A DNA stretch of 26,044 nt from JAEUIG01 sp046349775. Lineage in GTDB: Bacteria > Planctomycetota > Planctomycetia > Planctomycetales > Planctomycetaceae. Under the pieces are notes generated by a model. The model saw nothing but the letters and a program-made list of their open reading frames with translations. It did not search any database and had not been told where the DNA came from. The DNA is taken from contig JAXMBS010000075.1 of the NCBI GenBank assembly GCA_046349775.1, positions 1 through 26,044 on the forward strand, read 5' to 3'. Both the position numbers and the translations under genes were made by a program. This document shows, piece by piece, positions 1 through 8,767 of this stretch. Numbering within the stretch: the first letter of the stretch is position 1; each line of letters opens with the position of its first letter.

Positions 1-144
1 CGCAACAGAGAGTTCATCCTGCAGGCGATGAAATTCGGTGCTTATTGGAGCATTGGAGTGCGACCACACAGCGAGCTGGTCGAGAATTCGGATCAGGGTG
101 CTTCCCCTCCGCGCTGCGAGTTCGATGTTCTTGCGACGGGACAT
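1..144 (-). CDS. N-terminus of an unrecognised protein, partial at left edge
   Basis: An open frame starts with ATG on the minus strand (complement of 142-144) and stays open for 48 codons to the window edge. The translation opens with MSRRKNIELAARRGS and continues with TLIRILDQLAVWS, an amphipathic, probably helical stretch of ordinary soluble-protein composition. The only Shine-Dalgarno-like signal is a weak AGTGAG a few bases upstream. No family is recognised and too little is visible to infer function. It is divergent from the blaI unit on the plus strand, with about 450 bases between them. Confidence 0.35.
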   Translation of the reverse strand, partial: MSRRKNIELAARRGSTLIRILDQLAVWSHSNAPISTEFHRLQDELSVA

Positions 145-601
145 GACACTCACTGGCAAAAGTCGAACGGCGTGTGCACCCACAAATGGTACCGGAATCT
201 TGGTGCATGCACCTCAAAGTGACGTGCAACACGCGAACACCTCTGCGGTTGCATCAGAGAGGATCACCCCTGTCGAATCGAGGTTTCCACCCGCTCTGCC
301 TCAGATGTCGATGCACTTCCGCATCCCCGCAGATCAAGCGTGCAGGCATCAAGCAGCCACTCTCAGCGATAGGCCAGTGGCATTGGCGTGATGCTCCACG
401 GGGATTACGGCATCCCCGGAGCTTCGCCGGTCGACTTCGCCGCCTCGGCGAGGAGGCCCCACAAAGGCGTCGGTGTGTCGGACCCTTTGCGTTCACCAGT
501 CTCATCGGCAGCTCCGAACACCTCGCACGATTGGTAGGACTGCGACTCACTCGCGGGCAGATGATGGTTTACGCTGGAGTTCAACATCGGAACGCGCTCT
601 C
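145..601. other. Intergenic region without a convincing gene
   Basis: Open frames exist on both strands, but they are rich in Arg, Pro and Ser, overlap each other, lack ribosome binding sites and show no recognisable domain. This is probably the divergent control region between the leftmost minus-strand gene and the blaI promoter. Confidence 0.4.
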
Positions 602-631
602 TTGACAGGCGCCTACGGCTGTCGGTAACAT
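602..631 (+). promoter_or_regulatory. Putative sigma70-type promoter of the blaI operon
   Basis: A perfect -35 hexamer TTGACA (602-607) is followed after 18 bases by TAACAT (626-631), which matches the -10 consensus at four of six positions. It lies just upstream of the palindrome at 633-646 and about 40 bases upstream of the preferred blaI start at 669. Placing a repressor site over the expected transcription start is typical of BlaI/MecI autoregulation. The hexamers are read directly; promoter activity is inferred. Confidence 0.55.
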
Positions 632-632
632 G

Positions 633-646
633 CCTACTTATGTAGG
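633..646. promoter_or_regulatory. Putative BlaI operator palindrome
   Basis: CCTAC-TTAT-GTAGG is an inverted repeat with perfect five-base arms around a four-base centre. BlaI/MecI repressors bind dyads built on TACA/TGTA-type half-sites, and this site resembles them. It sits immediately downstream of the -10 element and upstream of blaI, as expected for autorepression relieved when a BlaR1-type peptidase inactivates the repressor. Binding is inferred. Confidence 0.6.
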
Positions 647-668
647 TATCACACCCCAAGCGCCCGTC

Positions 669-1052
669 ATGTCCCGAGATCTCCCCCCGCTCTCCGATAC
701 CCAGCTCGAGATCATGAATTTGATCTGGCAGCGCGGCGAAGCCAGCGTCTCCGACGTCTGGAAAGCGCTCGCCGAGCGCCGGCCGGTCGCCCGCAACACG
801 ATCCACACGCTGATTGTCCGCCTGGAGGAAAAAGGCTGGCTCACGCACCGCGAGGACGCCGGGTTCCTGTATGCCGCCACCGTCTCGCAGGAGGATGCGC
901 AGCGCCAGACCGTCCAGCGGCTGATTGATACGGTCTTCGCCGGTTCCGCCGAGGAGCTGGTGCTCACGCTGCTGGCCAGCGGGGCCGTTTCAAGACCGGA
1001 GCTGGAGCGGATTCGTAAGCAGATTGAAACCGCGAAGAGGAAGCCATCATGA
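669..1052 (+). CDS. blaI: BlaI/MecI-family transcriptional repressor
   Basis: A protein of about 127 residues, the usual size for the family. The N-terminal winged helix (about residues 8-65) begins LSDTQLEIMNLIW and contains the family signature of a recognition helix and wing, ARNTIHTLIVRLEEKGWL followed by a small-residue turn and FLYAA. The C-terminal half is helical, as for the dimerisation domain. An in-frame ATG at 630 would place the operator palindrome inside the coding region, so the start at 669 is preferred, although no strong ribosome binding site precedes it. The stop overlaps the next start as ATGA (1049-1052), indicating translational coupling to the M56 peptidase. The frame is intact, unlike most neighbours. 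It probably represses its own operon. Confidence 0.9.
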   Translation: MSRDLPPLSDTQLEIMNLIWQRGEASVSDVWKALAERRPVARNTIHTLIVRLEEKGWLTHREDAGFLYAATVSQEDAQRQTVQRLIDTVFAGSAEELVLTLLASGAVSRPELERIRKQIETAKRKPS

Positions 1053-1522
1053 CCGTGATTCCGACATGGGCGCTGCTGGTTGTGTTCCACGCGGTCGTCA
1101 TCACGACCGGAGCTCTGCTTCTGACCGCCTGCTTGAGGTCGCGGCCCGCGCTGCAGCATGCCGTCGGCGTCCTCGGCCTTGGCCTGCTGCTGGCAAGTCC
1201 GCTGCTGGCGCTGGTGCTGCCGCCGCCGTGGTTATGGAAATCTGAGCCGGTCATCGCTGCTGCTCAAGTGCACATTACGTCACTTCCCGCGACCTTGGAT
1301 TCCGTCCCTGAACTCGTGGCTTCGCACCGGACTGCCACGCCGGAGATGGCGATCGTCACGCTCGGCCACGAAATCGACGCGACCGAAAATCCCGTCGTCA
1401 CCCGATCGGAAGCACCGCCGCCGGCCGCCGACGCGCCGCGCCTCTCCAATCGCGGCCCGGCGATTTTCACCGCCATCCGCAACCACCTGCCGCAGATCGG
1501 ATTCGCCGCAGGCGTCGTGTAG
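1049..1522 (+). pseudogene. M56 (BlaR1-type) peptidase, N-terminal membrane part, ended by premature stop
   Basis: This frame overlaps blaI by ATGA and encodes two hydrophobic helices near the N-terminus (LLVVFHAVVITTGALLLTA and VLGLGLLLASPLLALVL), then a hydrophilic loop. This is the topology of the BlaR1/MecR1 membrane sensor. It stops at TAG 1520-1522. Reading through the stop gives FAGTFLVGGSLAT, the expected next membrane helix, so a tryptophan codon (TGG) may have become TAG. A frame change follows by about 1560, where a second frame continues with NRIVALGALRQSL into the catalytic domain. Either the gene is inactivated or the sequence has errors here. In the intact family the protein detects a signal and cleaves or triggers loss of the BlaI repressor. 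Confidence 0.7.
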
Positions 1523-1554
1523 TTCGCGGGCACTTTTCTGGTCGGCGGCTCGCT

Positions 1555-3606
1555 GGCGACAATCGTATCGTCGCGCTGGGAGCACTGCGCCAGTCGCTCA
1601 CCGCGTGGCCGGTCGATCGGCCGATCCCGCATGCCGACGCGATCTGTCACGACCTCGGACTCCCACAATTGCCGCCGATCTGCGTCTCCCCGCTCGCCCC
1701 CACGCCGTTGGTCCTCGGCGTCCTGCAGCCGATGATCGTCCTGCCCCGAGACCTCGCCGAGACGGCCAATCCTGCCCGACTGCGCGACGTCATCCTGCAC
1801 GAAGCGGCCCACGTCGCGCGGCGCGATCCGCTCGTCCTCGTCGCGCAGCAGGCGGCGTCGGCGCTATTCTGGTGGCATCCCGGAGTCTGGCTGCTCAATC
1901 GCAGCGTGAGCCGCGCACGCGAAGAACTCTGCGACAATCACGTGCTGCGCCGCAGCGACCCGGCCGACTATGCGCAGTTGCTCCTCGATTTGGCAGAAAC
2001 GTTCAGCGGCCGCGGACTGGTCCTGTCACTGCTGGGCCTGCTCTCGCCGCGCTGGCGGCTGGAGCATCGCATCGCCGGACTGCTGGACCCGCGCAGGAAT
2101 CGAACCACTCGCGCCGGACGGCTGTCCATCGCACTTGCCGCAGGACTGCTGATGACGCTGTGCCTCGCCGTCGGCGGCGGAGATGCGCGGCGAGGATTAA
2201 GAGCCGCGCCGCCGCCGCCGGCCACTCCGCCAGCGGGCGCCCCGCCCGCCGAACTCATCGCTTTCGCCGATCAACCTGCCGCAACCGCCGAGGCTCCGCC
2301 GGCACTCACCAAGGTCACGCTCCGCGGCACGTGCGAAGACGAAGACCAGCGCCCGCTGGCCGGCATCCATGTCCGCGTGTTCCGCTATCCCTCTCCCATC
2401 GATCCGCCGCTGCAGGTCGCGGTAACAACCACCGATCCGCAGGGCAAATTCGTCGTCGAGAATGTCGAGACCGATCCCGCACAACTGGAGTCGCGCGGCA
2501 TCGCAGACCTGGTCGTCGCCGCCACGGCCGACAACTGCGCGTCCGCAGTGAAGTACGTCAACGACGAACAGCAGCTCACGAATCTGACGCTCACGCTCCA
2601 TTCGGAGGCCGGCACGGTCTCCGGCGTCGTACGCGACGAGCAGGGCCAGCCCATCGCCGGCGCAACGGTGCAGTTCCCGAGCGTTTTTTCACATCCGCTG
2701 CCAGGAATCCTGTCGACCATCACCGACGAACAAGGCCGCTATGCCATCACGGACCTTCGGCAGTGGCGCGCCAGCGAGTCCGAAACAAACGACCCGAAAT
2801 CGAACACTCGGATCGTCGTGACGGCCTGTTTCTTATATGTGCGCCACGAGGACTTTGCGGCCACACTGGGACAGTACACTGCCGTCCCGCAGAACGTCGA
2901 CGTCACGCTCCATCCGCCCGCGATCGTCACCGGCCAGGTCCTCGACGCCGTCACGAATCAGCCGGCAGCCGGCGTCTTCGTCAGCGCGCAAGGCATTGCC
3001 CGGCACGGATGGTCTCAGGTCCGCACCGGCAGCGACGGTCGATACCGGCTGCTGCTCACGAAAGATCACTATAACATCTGGGCCGACATGCCCGACCGCA
3101 TCGCCATCGCCGCCAAGGCGATCGAGGCGAAAGAGGGGAAAACGACGCCAGACGCCGACATCAGGTTGGTGCGCGGCGTGTTTGTGTTCGGCGCACTGAT
3201 TGATCCCGCCACAAACAAGCCCATTGAACCAGATGAGCACATGACCGTCGCGCACTACGGTCCCGCCCGACCGCGCAGCGGCGCCGCAGTCTCGAATACC
3301 GTGGTCCAGCCCGACGGCTCATACCGACTGCGCGTGGCGCCCGGACGAAACTTCATCTATCTGCAGAGCGGCCCCGGAGGAGGCGTCGAGCTGGAGATCA
3401 AGGACGGCGCCGACGTCCACCACGATTTCCGGATCGGCGAGCATTCTGAGAACACGTTTGCGAGTCCCGATCCCGATATCGAGGTCGGCAACCGCATCCG
3501 CCAAGAGGCCCGCGACGAAGACGCCTCGCCAATCGACTCACCGGCAACACGCCCACATTGCACCGTGGCGCGCGGCGAGCGACACCGTCGGTCGGCTCCT
3601 GAATGA
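1555..3606 (+). CDS. M56 peptidase catalytic domain with carboxypeptidase-regulatory-like repeats (frame-separated from its N-terminus)
   Basis: Continuation of the interrupted BlaR1-type gene; the first ATG in this frame is at 1669, but homologous coding begins about 1555. The zinc-peptidase motif HEAAH is at 1798-1812, followed by ARRDPLVL, and the downstream ligand region REELCDNHVL lies near 1920-1945. A membrane helix (IALAAGLLMTLCLAV) follows at about 2130-2170, then a Pro/Ala-rich linker. Four carboxypeptidase-regulatory-like (CarboxypepD_reg/Ig-like) repeats start near 2311, 2611, 2920 and 3172; motifs such as VSGVVRDEQGQPIAGATV and TGQVLDAVTNQPAAGV are diagnostic. These extracytoplasmic beta-sandwich repeats after an M56 domain are common in planctomycetes. 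The final ~40 residues turn Arg/Pro-rich, so the true frame probably shifts near 3450-3560 into the next segment. Confidence 0.8.
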   Translation, partial: GDNRIVALGALRQSLTAWPVDRPIPHADAICHDLGLPQLPPICVSPLAPTPLVLGVLQPMIVLPRDLAETANPARLRDVILHEAAHVARRDPLVLVAQQAASALFWWHPGVWLLNRSVSRAREELCDNHVLRRSDPADYAQLLLDLAETFSGRGLVLSLLGLLSPRWRLEHRIAGLLDPRRNRTTRAGRLSIALAAGLLMTLCLAVGGGDARRGLRAAPPPPATPPAGAPPAELIAFADQPAATAEAPPALTKVTLRGTCEDEDQRPLAGIHVRVFRYPSPIDPPLQVAVTTTDPQGKFVVENVETDPAQLESRGIADLVVAATADNCASAVKYVNDEQQLTNLTLTLHSEAGTVSGVVRDEQGQPIAGATVQFPSVFSHPLPGILSTITDEQGRYAITDLRQWRASESETNDPKSNTRIVVTACFLYVRHEDFAATLGQYTAVPQNVDVTLHPPAIVTGQVLDAVTNQPAAGVFVSAQGIARHGWSQVRTGSDGRYRLLLTKDHYNIWADMPDRIAIAAKAIEAKEGKTTPDADIRLVRGVFVFGALIDPATNKPIEPDEHMTVAHYGPARPRSGAAVSNTVVQPDGSYRLRVAPGRNFIYLQSGPGGGVELEIKDGADVHHDFRIGEHSENTFASPDPDIEVGNRIRQEARDEDASPIDSPATRPHCTVARGERHRRSAPE

Positions 3607-4801
3607 ACTGGAACAGCAGAACGCGAGAGATGAAAGCTTCCGTGATCCATGGCTGAAGACTCTCCGCCAGATCGTCGACGCAGGACCGGCTGCAGTCCCC
3701 CGAATTGATCAACGAGCTGGACGCCACGACCGACAGCGCGGTGCTCCGCTGTCTCGGCTTCATGCTCCGCGCCCATCGGCAAGCGCGCCGTTCGGCTTTG
3801 ATCCGCGCAATTCCGAAAACGCTGTTCCCTCTTGCTCCGATATGGGGCAGCTGGCCAATGACTCCGAGCTGGCCGCCTTCGCCCAGCAGCATGATCTGGA
3901 AGCCAATAATACGGGCAACGCATACGACTTCGGCCGCCCGGTCCGCGAAGTGTCCGCGGCCCTGGAGCAGCTCACCGGCCAGAAGTTCAACGAAGGCACT
4001 ATACGCGGTACACCTGCACGGGACGCAAAGGCAAAAGTCGCTGCAACGGCAATTGTACGACCAGTGCGCGTCAGCTGGTCCAACTTTTGGGAGGAGCACT
4101 GGTCAGGGCTTGTCGATAATGCCGAGTATGCCCGTGTAAAACTGCCCGAAGCGCCCGCCGCCGCCGCCAACATCCTGCACGCCAACGTGCCGCGTTACAA
4201 ATCCGGCGAAAGCTTCTCGAACTACCTCTTGGAGTCCGCCCTCAGTTCGCACGCCAGGTCGGCACGGGTGTTCGATCTCGACACCGGCCGCGGCGCCGCG
4301 GTTCCGCCGCAGTGGCGGAAGACAATCGGCGGCGAGGGCTACGGCCACTTCGTCGCGTGGGCGGCCGAACAGGGTTTCGACCTGCTCGGACACGAGTACG
4401 TCGTCGCCGAAACCGGCCGCCGCGTGTATGCCATCCGCCGCTTGAGCGGACAGTTCTGGGAGCTGGGAGACGACGCCTGGAAGAAAGGGTTCAACTCCGT
4501 CACGATCGGCGACCTGAAGCAACAGGGCCGGCCCGTTCAGGATCACTGGCTGCTCCACTGCGATCCGCAGACCGGCGACATCGGCCCGCTGGCGCGCGCC
4601 ACCTTCCTGTTCCAGACGAACGAAGACACGCGGGGGATCCTCTACGTCGGCATCGAGGTTCGGGACGACAGCCTGCAGCCCGGTGGCAGCGCAGAAGGCG
4701 ACAATGAGCTGACTCCCATCGCATTCAACATGGGCCGGCGGTTTGCATTCAGGTTCCTCGAGGAACTCGCGGCGCCTGACAATCGCACTCGCGCGCCGTA
4801 A
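3541..4801 (+). CDS. Helical (HEAT-like) protein or C-terminal extension of the M56 gene, with compensating frameshifts
   Basis: Most of the product is in one frame (TVGRLLNELEQQNAR, then SDMGQLANDSELAAF, FWEEHWSGLVDNAEY and the long C-terminus to TAA 4799-4801). Two segments make sense only in the +1 frame: ELINELDATTDSAVLRC at about 3702-3830 and VHLHGTQRQKSLQRQL at about 4005-4065. The first jump falls on a C5 run (3697-3701). Restored, the N-terminal half has the helical pattern of HEAT repeats (PELINELDATTDSAVLRCL). The C-terminal half (about 4200-4790) is a mixed alpha/beta region with GYGHFVAWAAEQGFDLLGH that I do not recognise. It follows the regulatory repeats without a clear new start, so it may be one polypeptide with the M56 peptidase. 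Confidence 0.55.
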
Positions 4802-4802
4802 A

Positions 4803-5125
4803 TCAGTCCCCTGCCCATTGAAACTACGGCAGTTCCGTCAAACCCACCTGCGGCCGACGCCATGGTCGGAGGCGCCGTATTGGGTCAGCTTGTGCTTGAG
4901 GGACACGTGCCGCCGCCGCGACGGCTCACAAGAGTGGTCGGGGAACACGTCCTGGACGAATCGCTGATCGTAAATCCGGCCAACATGGGCATCGCCAATA
5001 TCTGTCAGAATCTACATGAAGCCCCGGCCGCAACCCATCCGTCCTTCGCAATGGACAATTGCCACTGGCCCATTGTTCTCCATGTTGTCACAATAACGCT
5101 GCGATTTGCGGCGACGTTCTAGTTC
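4803..5125 (+). pseudogene. Remnant of a cupredoxin/plastocyanin-like periplasmic protein
   Basis: Directly after the TAA at 4799-4801 and in the same frame, the translation contains GGAVLGQLVLEGHVPPP, then LDESLIVNPANMGIANI and, near 5050, MDNCHW and LHVVTITLRF. This order matches a protein type I know from planctomycetes: a beta-strand with a VxGxVxxxGxxPP motif, then a 'DESL-V--N-GI-NV' segment, then a copper-site-like stretch. The segment expected between these blocks and the C-terminal ligand loop (NIHPWM-like) are missing or out of frame, and the frame stops near 5122. It has no start codon of its own beyond an internal ATG at 4862. Probably non-functional; the family assignment rests on motif resemblance only. 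Confidence 0.45.
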
Positions 5126-5937
5126 GACAAAAACTCTTTGCAACAATTGGGAGGTGTCGGCGACTGTACTCATAGCGGCCCCAGACGGCCGCGTAACTTC
5201 CTCAGCCGGATGGCGCACGTACCAGTGAGCGTCTGCACCACGCCGGACACGGAGCAAAGCGACTCCGTGCCGCGCGAGACGCACTACGGTGGCGATGCCG
5301 AACGGCGGTTCACCCTGCATGCCCACAACGGGCCTGCAAAACCAAGGGCTTACCGACATGAAGCCTTACGATCTTGCTGCAGCCACCTCCGGGAAATGGC
5401 GCGCCTTCGCGCGGCGCCCACCAGCACGCCGACGCTGCCCGCATCGATCCGAGAGCATTCGCGATCGACGATCAACTCAACGAAATGCTCGCGGGTCTCG
5501 ATGCGGCACCCCGCTGCGGACGAGCAGCTCTGCGCTTTTGCAGAATCGGGCGCTTTGCCATAGGCGCGCAGGCGCTGTTGCTCGGCGACTATTCTCGCCA
5601 GCGCATGCTTTTCGATGACATCCCCGCGATCGATGAGTTGATCCGGGATGACGAAAGTACGGTCGTCCGCCGGCAAACCACCCGTCGCGAGTGGCACTGC
5701 CTTTTGCCGACGCGGCTGCACGACGAGTCGTTTTCGACTATTGCAGTCGAGCTCGGGCTGACGCCCGGCGCTTCTCGGTCGATCGTCTGCCGCAGCCACC
5801 GGCCGCGGCTGCGGCTCTGCTCACCGAGGGGATGAACAGCAATTGGGCCGTGCCATAACGGACCCAGCGGCCACGGCCCGGGCCTTTGAACAATTCAGTC
5901 CCGCAACAGCGCGGGCCACAACAAAAGGATAGAGCCG
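5126..5937. other. Region of gene remnants; possible sigma-region-4-like fragment
   Basis: No intact gene is evident. On the plus strand a frame at 5374-5835 contains MLFDDIPAIDELIRDDE and near its end FSTIAVELGLTPGASR, which loosely resembles the helix-turn-helix of sigma-70 region 4. The opposite strand at 5350-5799 also reads acceptably as protein (VIPDQLIDRGDVIEK), so strand choice is uncertain. The segment near 5290 reads GDAERRFTLHAHNGP and may be a further piece of the cupredoxin-like gene. Confidence 0.25.
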
Positions 5938-7855
5938 ATGATTGCGAACGACGACCAGCTAAACGGCAGTCTGCCGCGTGGACGACATTACGGGGACCGG
6001 CACGTCCGTCCGCCTCGCCGCAATGGAGCGAGGACACCTTTAAAGGCGACGTGCAAGTGCTGAACAAGATCCTGAAGGACGGCAAGGTCCCGTTGTTTCT
6101 CGGTCAGACGCTGGTCAAGTCCTTCGTGACTTGGGCTACAACAGCACCACGTCTGCCGTATGTGGCGACAACGCCATCCAGTGGGGCGCGACGGAAGTGC
6201 GGGTGTATTTCAACGAGGCGGGCAAGGGCACCAGCTACCGTATCGACGTAATGGTGTTCGACAACGGCCAAGGAATGGCGCGCACGTGCTCAAGGAGATC
6301 GCCACCGCCTTCGGCGAGTCGATGGTCTACGAGAGCCGCGACGGCATGGGCCGTTACGGCATGGGCATGAAAGCAGCCGCGCCGCGCGAGCCGGTATGCT
6401 GCCGTCTATTCCTGGCAGGAGTCGGGTGCGTTCTACGGCTCGACGATCGATGTGGAAGACATCGGCGGCAATCGCAGCAACCTCATAGAAATCACCGACC
6501 CTGAGCTGACCAGCGAGTTGCCGTCTGAAATCGCCGGAATCCTGACCTGCCCGATGGCCTACCCGAAGAACCCGCAAGACACGCAGGAGATCTTCACTGA
6601 GGACGCGACCGAGTTGCAGGAGCGGCTTGGCACTTCGGGAACGATCATTTACATGCCGAACTGCGACCGGCTGACCTATCGCACGACCCGGACCCTCGTC
6701 GACCATGCGACAAAGGAAATGAGCCGCATTTACCGCCGCCAGATCGAGAAGGGGCTGCGGCTATACGTCAATAACCGACTCGTCGAAGCGTTCGACCCGA
6801 CGTACTGGATGACCTCGGCCCGGCATACGCGGGTTGAAGGACCCACCGTCAAGCAGAGCAAGCTTATCAAGAGCTGGCTGATCGACATTCCGGTGTCGGA
6901 GGAGCTGCAACGCACGGCGCAGTGTACCGTGCGGTTGTACGTCCTTCCCTTCGACGATTGGTGCAACCTGCCGCGCAAGGTGCTCAAGAACGACCTGCAC
7001 CTGTTCGACGGCTCGATCGTATCGTTCATGCGCAACGATCGCGAACTGGAGATCGGCTCGTCATATCGCGGACTCAACATCAGCCGGCACAGCGACAACA
7101 ACTGGCTGCGCCTGCAGATTGACTTCAACGGCGAGCTTGATGAGGCCTTCGGCGTCGCCGCCAACAAGCAGGGTGTGCGCCCGAAGGATTACGTGTTCAA
7201 AGCGATCCGCGCCGTAATTGGCGAGGAGTTGGCCGCGCTGCGCCACTCGATCAAGAAAATGAAGGCCGAGCAATCGGCAGGTCGAACCGGCTCCAAGGTC
7301 AGCGAGGCCGAACGCCGCGCCACCGACACTGATGTCCTCCAGGGCAAGGCGTTGCCGATCCCGGCGCCGGAGACAGATGAGGAGAGGGCCGCTCTGGAGC
7401 AAAACCTGCGTGCCCTCGCCATTGGCCTGAAGCGCGAAGGCGAGACCGATGAGGAAGCCTACGATCGCATCAACCAGTCGACCTATATCACGGTCTTCAA
7501 GCACGATGAGTATTGGCCCTTCTACCACTGCGAGTTCAAATTCGGCAAGGTGATCCTGACAATCAACACTGCCCATCCGTTTTTCCATAAGGTGTGGGAG
7601 CCGCTCAGCGCCGTGGCCAAGGCCGTCGATGCCGCCAATGAAACCGACAGTGATGCCGACGGTGTGCTCATCGAGGCTGACGTGGCCCGCAACTGTGCCG
7701 AAGTGGTGGTATCGCTGCAATTACTGCTGTTATCGCTCGGTCGCACGCAGAGCCAGATGAGCGTGCAGGACCATTCTGGCGACCACCGGCAGTTGTTCGA
7801 GAAACTGCGCAAGGAATGGTCGTCGAACCTCGAAACTCAGCTTAATGCAAAGTAG
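5938..7855 (+). CDS. GHKL-fold ATPase (Hsp90/MutL/MORC-like), N-terminal third frame-interrupted
   Basis: The C-terminal two thirds is one clean frame from about 6400 to TAG 7853-7855. The N-terminal ATPase domain is spread over three frames but reads through in order: RDLGYNSTTSAVC, the N-box DNAIQWGA (6167-6190), the G1 box FDNGQGM (6257-6277), VLKEIATAFGESM, and the G2 box GRYGMGMK (6349-6372), then AVYSWQESGAFYGSTID joining the long frame. These are the Mg/ATP-binding motifs of the GHKL superfamily (HATPase_c_3 type). The likely start is ATG 5938 after an AAAGGA ribosome binding site, but residues before the N-box cannot be placed securely. A base is missing just after the G1 box (GCGCGCAC). 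Such ATPases often sit with nucleases or zinc-finger proteins in bacterial restriction-like loci; that role is inferred here from the neighbouring Cys-rich gene. Confidence 0.75.
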
Positions 7856-8004
7856 TGAGAGCCGAGGTCGAGCCACGTTCGAAGGGGGAAATGGATGCGG
7901 TCCACCGCGACACGGAGGATGATTACCTCGGCTTCACGGGCATCGTCAACCGGTGCCAGATTCGTAGAGTTATCCTGACGCGGCCAGAGGGGGACATAGT
8001 ATGA
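7855..8004 (+). CDS. Possible small ORF coupled to the GHKL ATPase gene
   Basis: A GTG overlaps the last base of the ATPase stop codon (TAGTG) and opens a 49-codon frame ending TGA at 8002-8004. Its C-terminal part reads DDYLGFTGIVNRCQIRRVIL, a plausible folded sequence. An internal ATG at 7891 lies only two or three bases after a GGGGG run, close for a ribosome binding site. No family is recognised. It could equally be the tail of a frameshifted gene. Confidence 0.3.
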   Translation: MRAEVEPRSKGEMDAVHRDTEDDYLGFTGIVNRCQIRRVILTRPEGDIV

Positions 8005-8040
8005 AGACTGCCCACCCCAACCTCTGCGTAGCGTCGTTGC

Positions 8041-8700
8041 TCAGGCCGCCGCCGGATGAGTTCTTCTGTCTCGCGCGACGCAGTTCGCCAGCTCTTCGTC
8101 CGTCAGTTCGCTCGCCCTTGGGCCGCTGCACGCATCGAGGGTATTCCATGAGTCGGATAAGAGCCTGAAAGCAGTCGAGCGCGCTTCGACGTCGGCTTTC
8201 ACGAATGGCTCGATATGTTGCGCTGGGTGAAGAGCGAGTTCCTCGATGCTCGGGCAGGCAGCAATCATGGCCGCAACGACGGTCTCCACCTGACGACGGG
8301 AACGGGCGTTCTTCACCTGGGTAATGAACTTGAACATCTCTGATTGCCGGTGCTTCGCGCGCTTCTCGATGGTACGCGTCCGCTCAGCCTCATTGTGACA
8401 GTCCCTGCACTGGTACATCCGCGCCGCCCCGACTTTCGACCTGCGGCGGAAAGCGTCGATCGGCTGCACCTGGTAGCAGCAGTGGCAGAGCCGCAGGTTC
8501 TCGTTCGAGGTGTCCATGCCTGCAATCGCCTCCGCCGCTGCGATGTGTCGCGACGAGATTTCCCTTTGTGGATCCTGGTCACATGTCCGCGTGCTTAAGC
8601 AGATACCACAACGGCGACGTTTGGTGAACACCTTTCGATTTGTGACGGCAGCAAAAAATGTTGCACCGCATTTACCATGCTTGCCGAGCACCCGTCGCAA
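8041..8700 (-). CDS. Cys-rich, treble-clef-like putative zinc-finger (HNH-associated) protein
   Basis: An intact frame of 219 residues. The N-terminal module has C11 and C31-x2-C34 around FFAAVTNRKVFTKRRR, a spacing and basic character typical of treble-clef fingers. The second module has C72-x-C74-C75 and, 23 residues on, C98-x2-C101-H102, with the pattern AFRRR...YQCRDCHNEAER seen in N-terminal fingers of phage and bacterial HNH-type proteins. No HNH catalytic triad is obvious. The C-terminal 100 residues are helical. If translation begins at internal M62 (ATG at 8515-8517) only the second module is kept; conservation-like Cys spacing favours the longer form. It lies 67 bases downstream of the PfkB gene on the same strand and convergent with the GHKL ATPase. 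DNA or RNA binding is inferred from the fingers. Confidence 0.6.
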   Translation of the reverse strand: MRRVLGKHGKCGATFFAAVTNRKVFTKRRRCGICLSTRTCDQDPQREISSRHIAAAEAIAGMDTSNENLRLCHCCYQVQPIDAFRRRSKVGAARMYQCRDCHNEAERTRTIEKRAKHRQSEMFKFITQVKNARSRRQVETVVAAMIAACPSIEELALHPAQHIEPFVKADVEARSTAFRLLSDSWNTLDACSGPRASELTDEELANCVARDRRTHPAAA

Positions 8701-8767
8701 TTGCTGATTTCAACTCTGGGCAGCATCGCCCACGAGGAGACGGTACTCGTCAGCTCAGGCGATTCAC

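Noticed and set aside
1158..3074. Long plus-strand open frame of 638 codons overlapping the M56 gene
   Set aside because: Extremely Arg/Ser/Pro-rich, no domain; it is an out-of-frame shadow of the M56 and regulatory-repeat coding frame in GC-rich DNA.
5374..5835. Complete sigma factor gene
   Set aside because: Only a loose region-4-like helix-turn-helix resemblance at the end; no region 2, and the opposite strand is equally protein-like.
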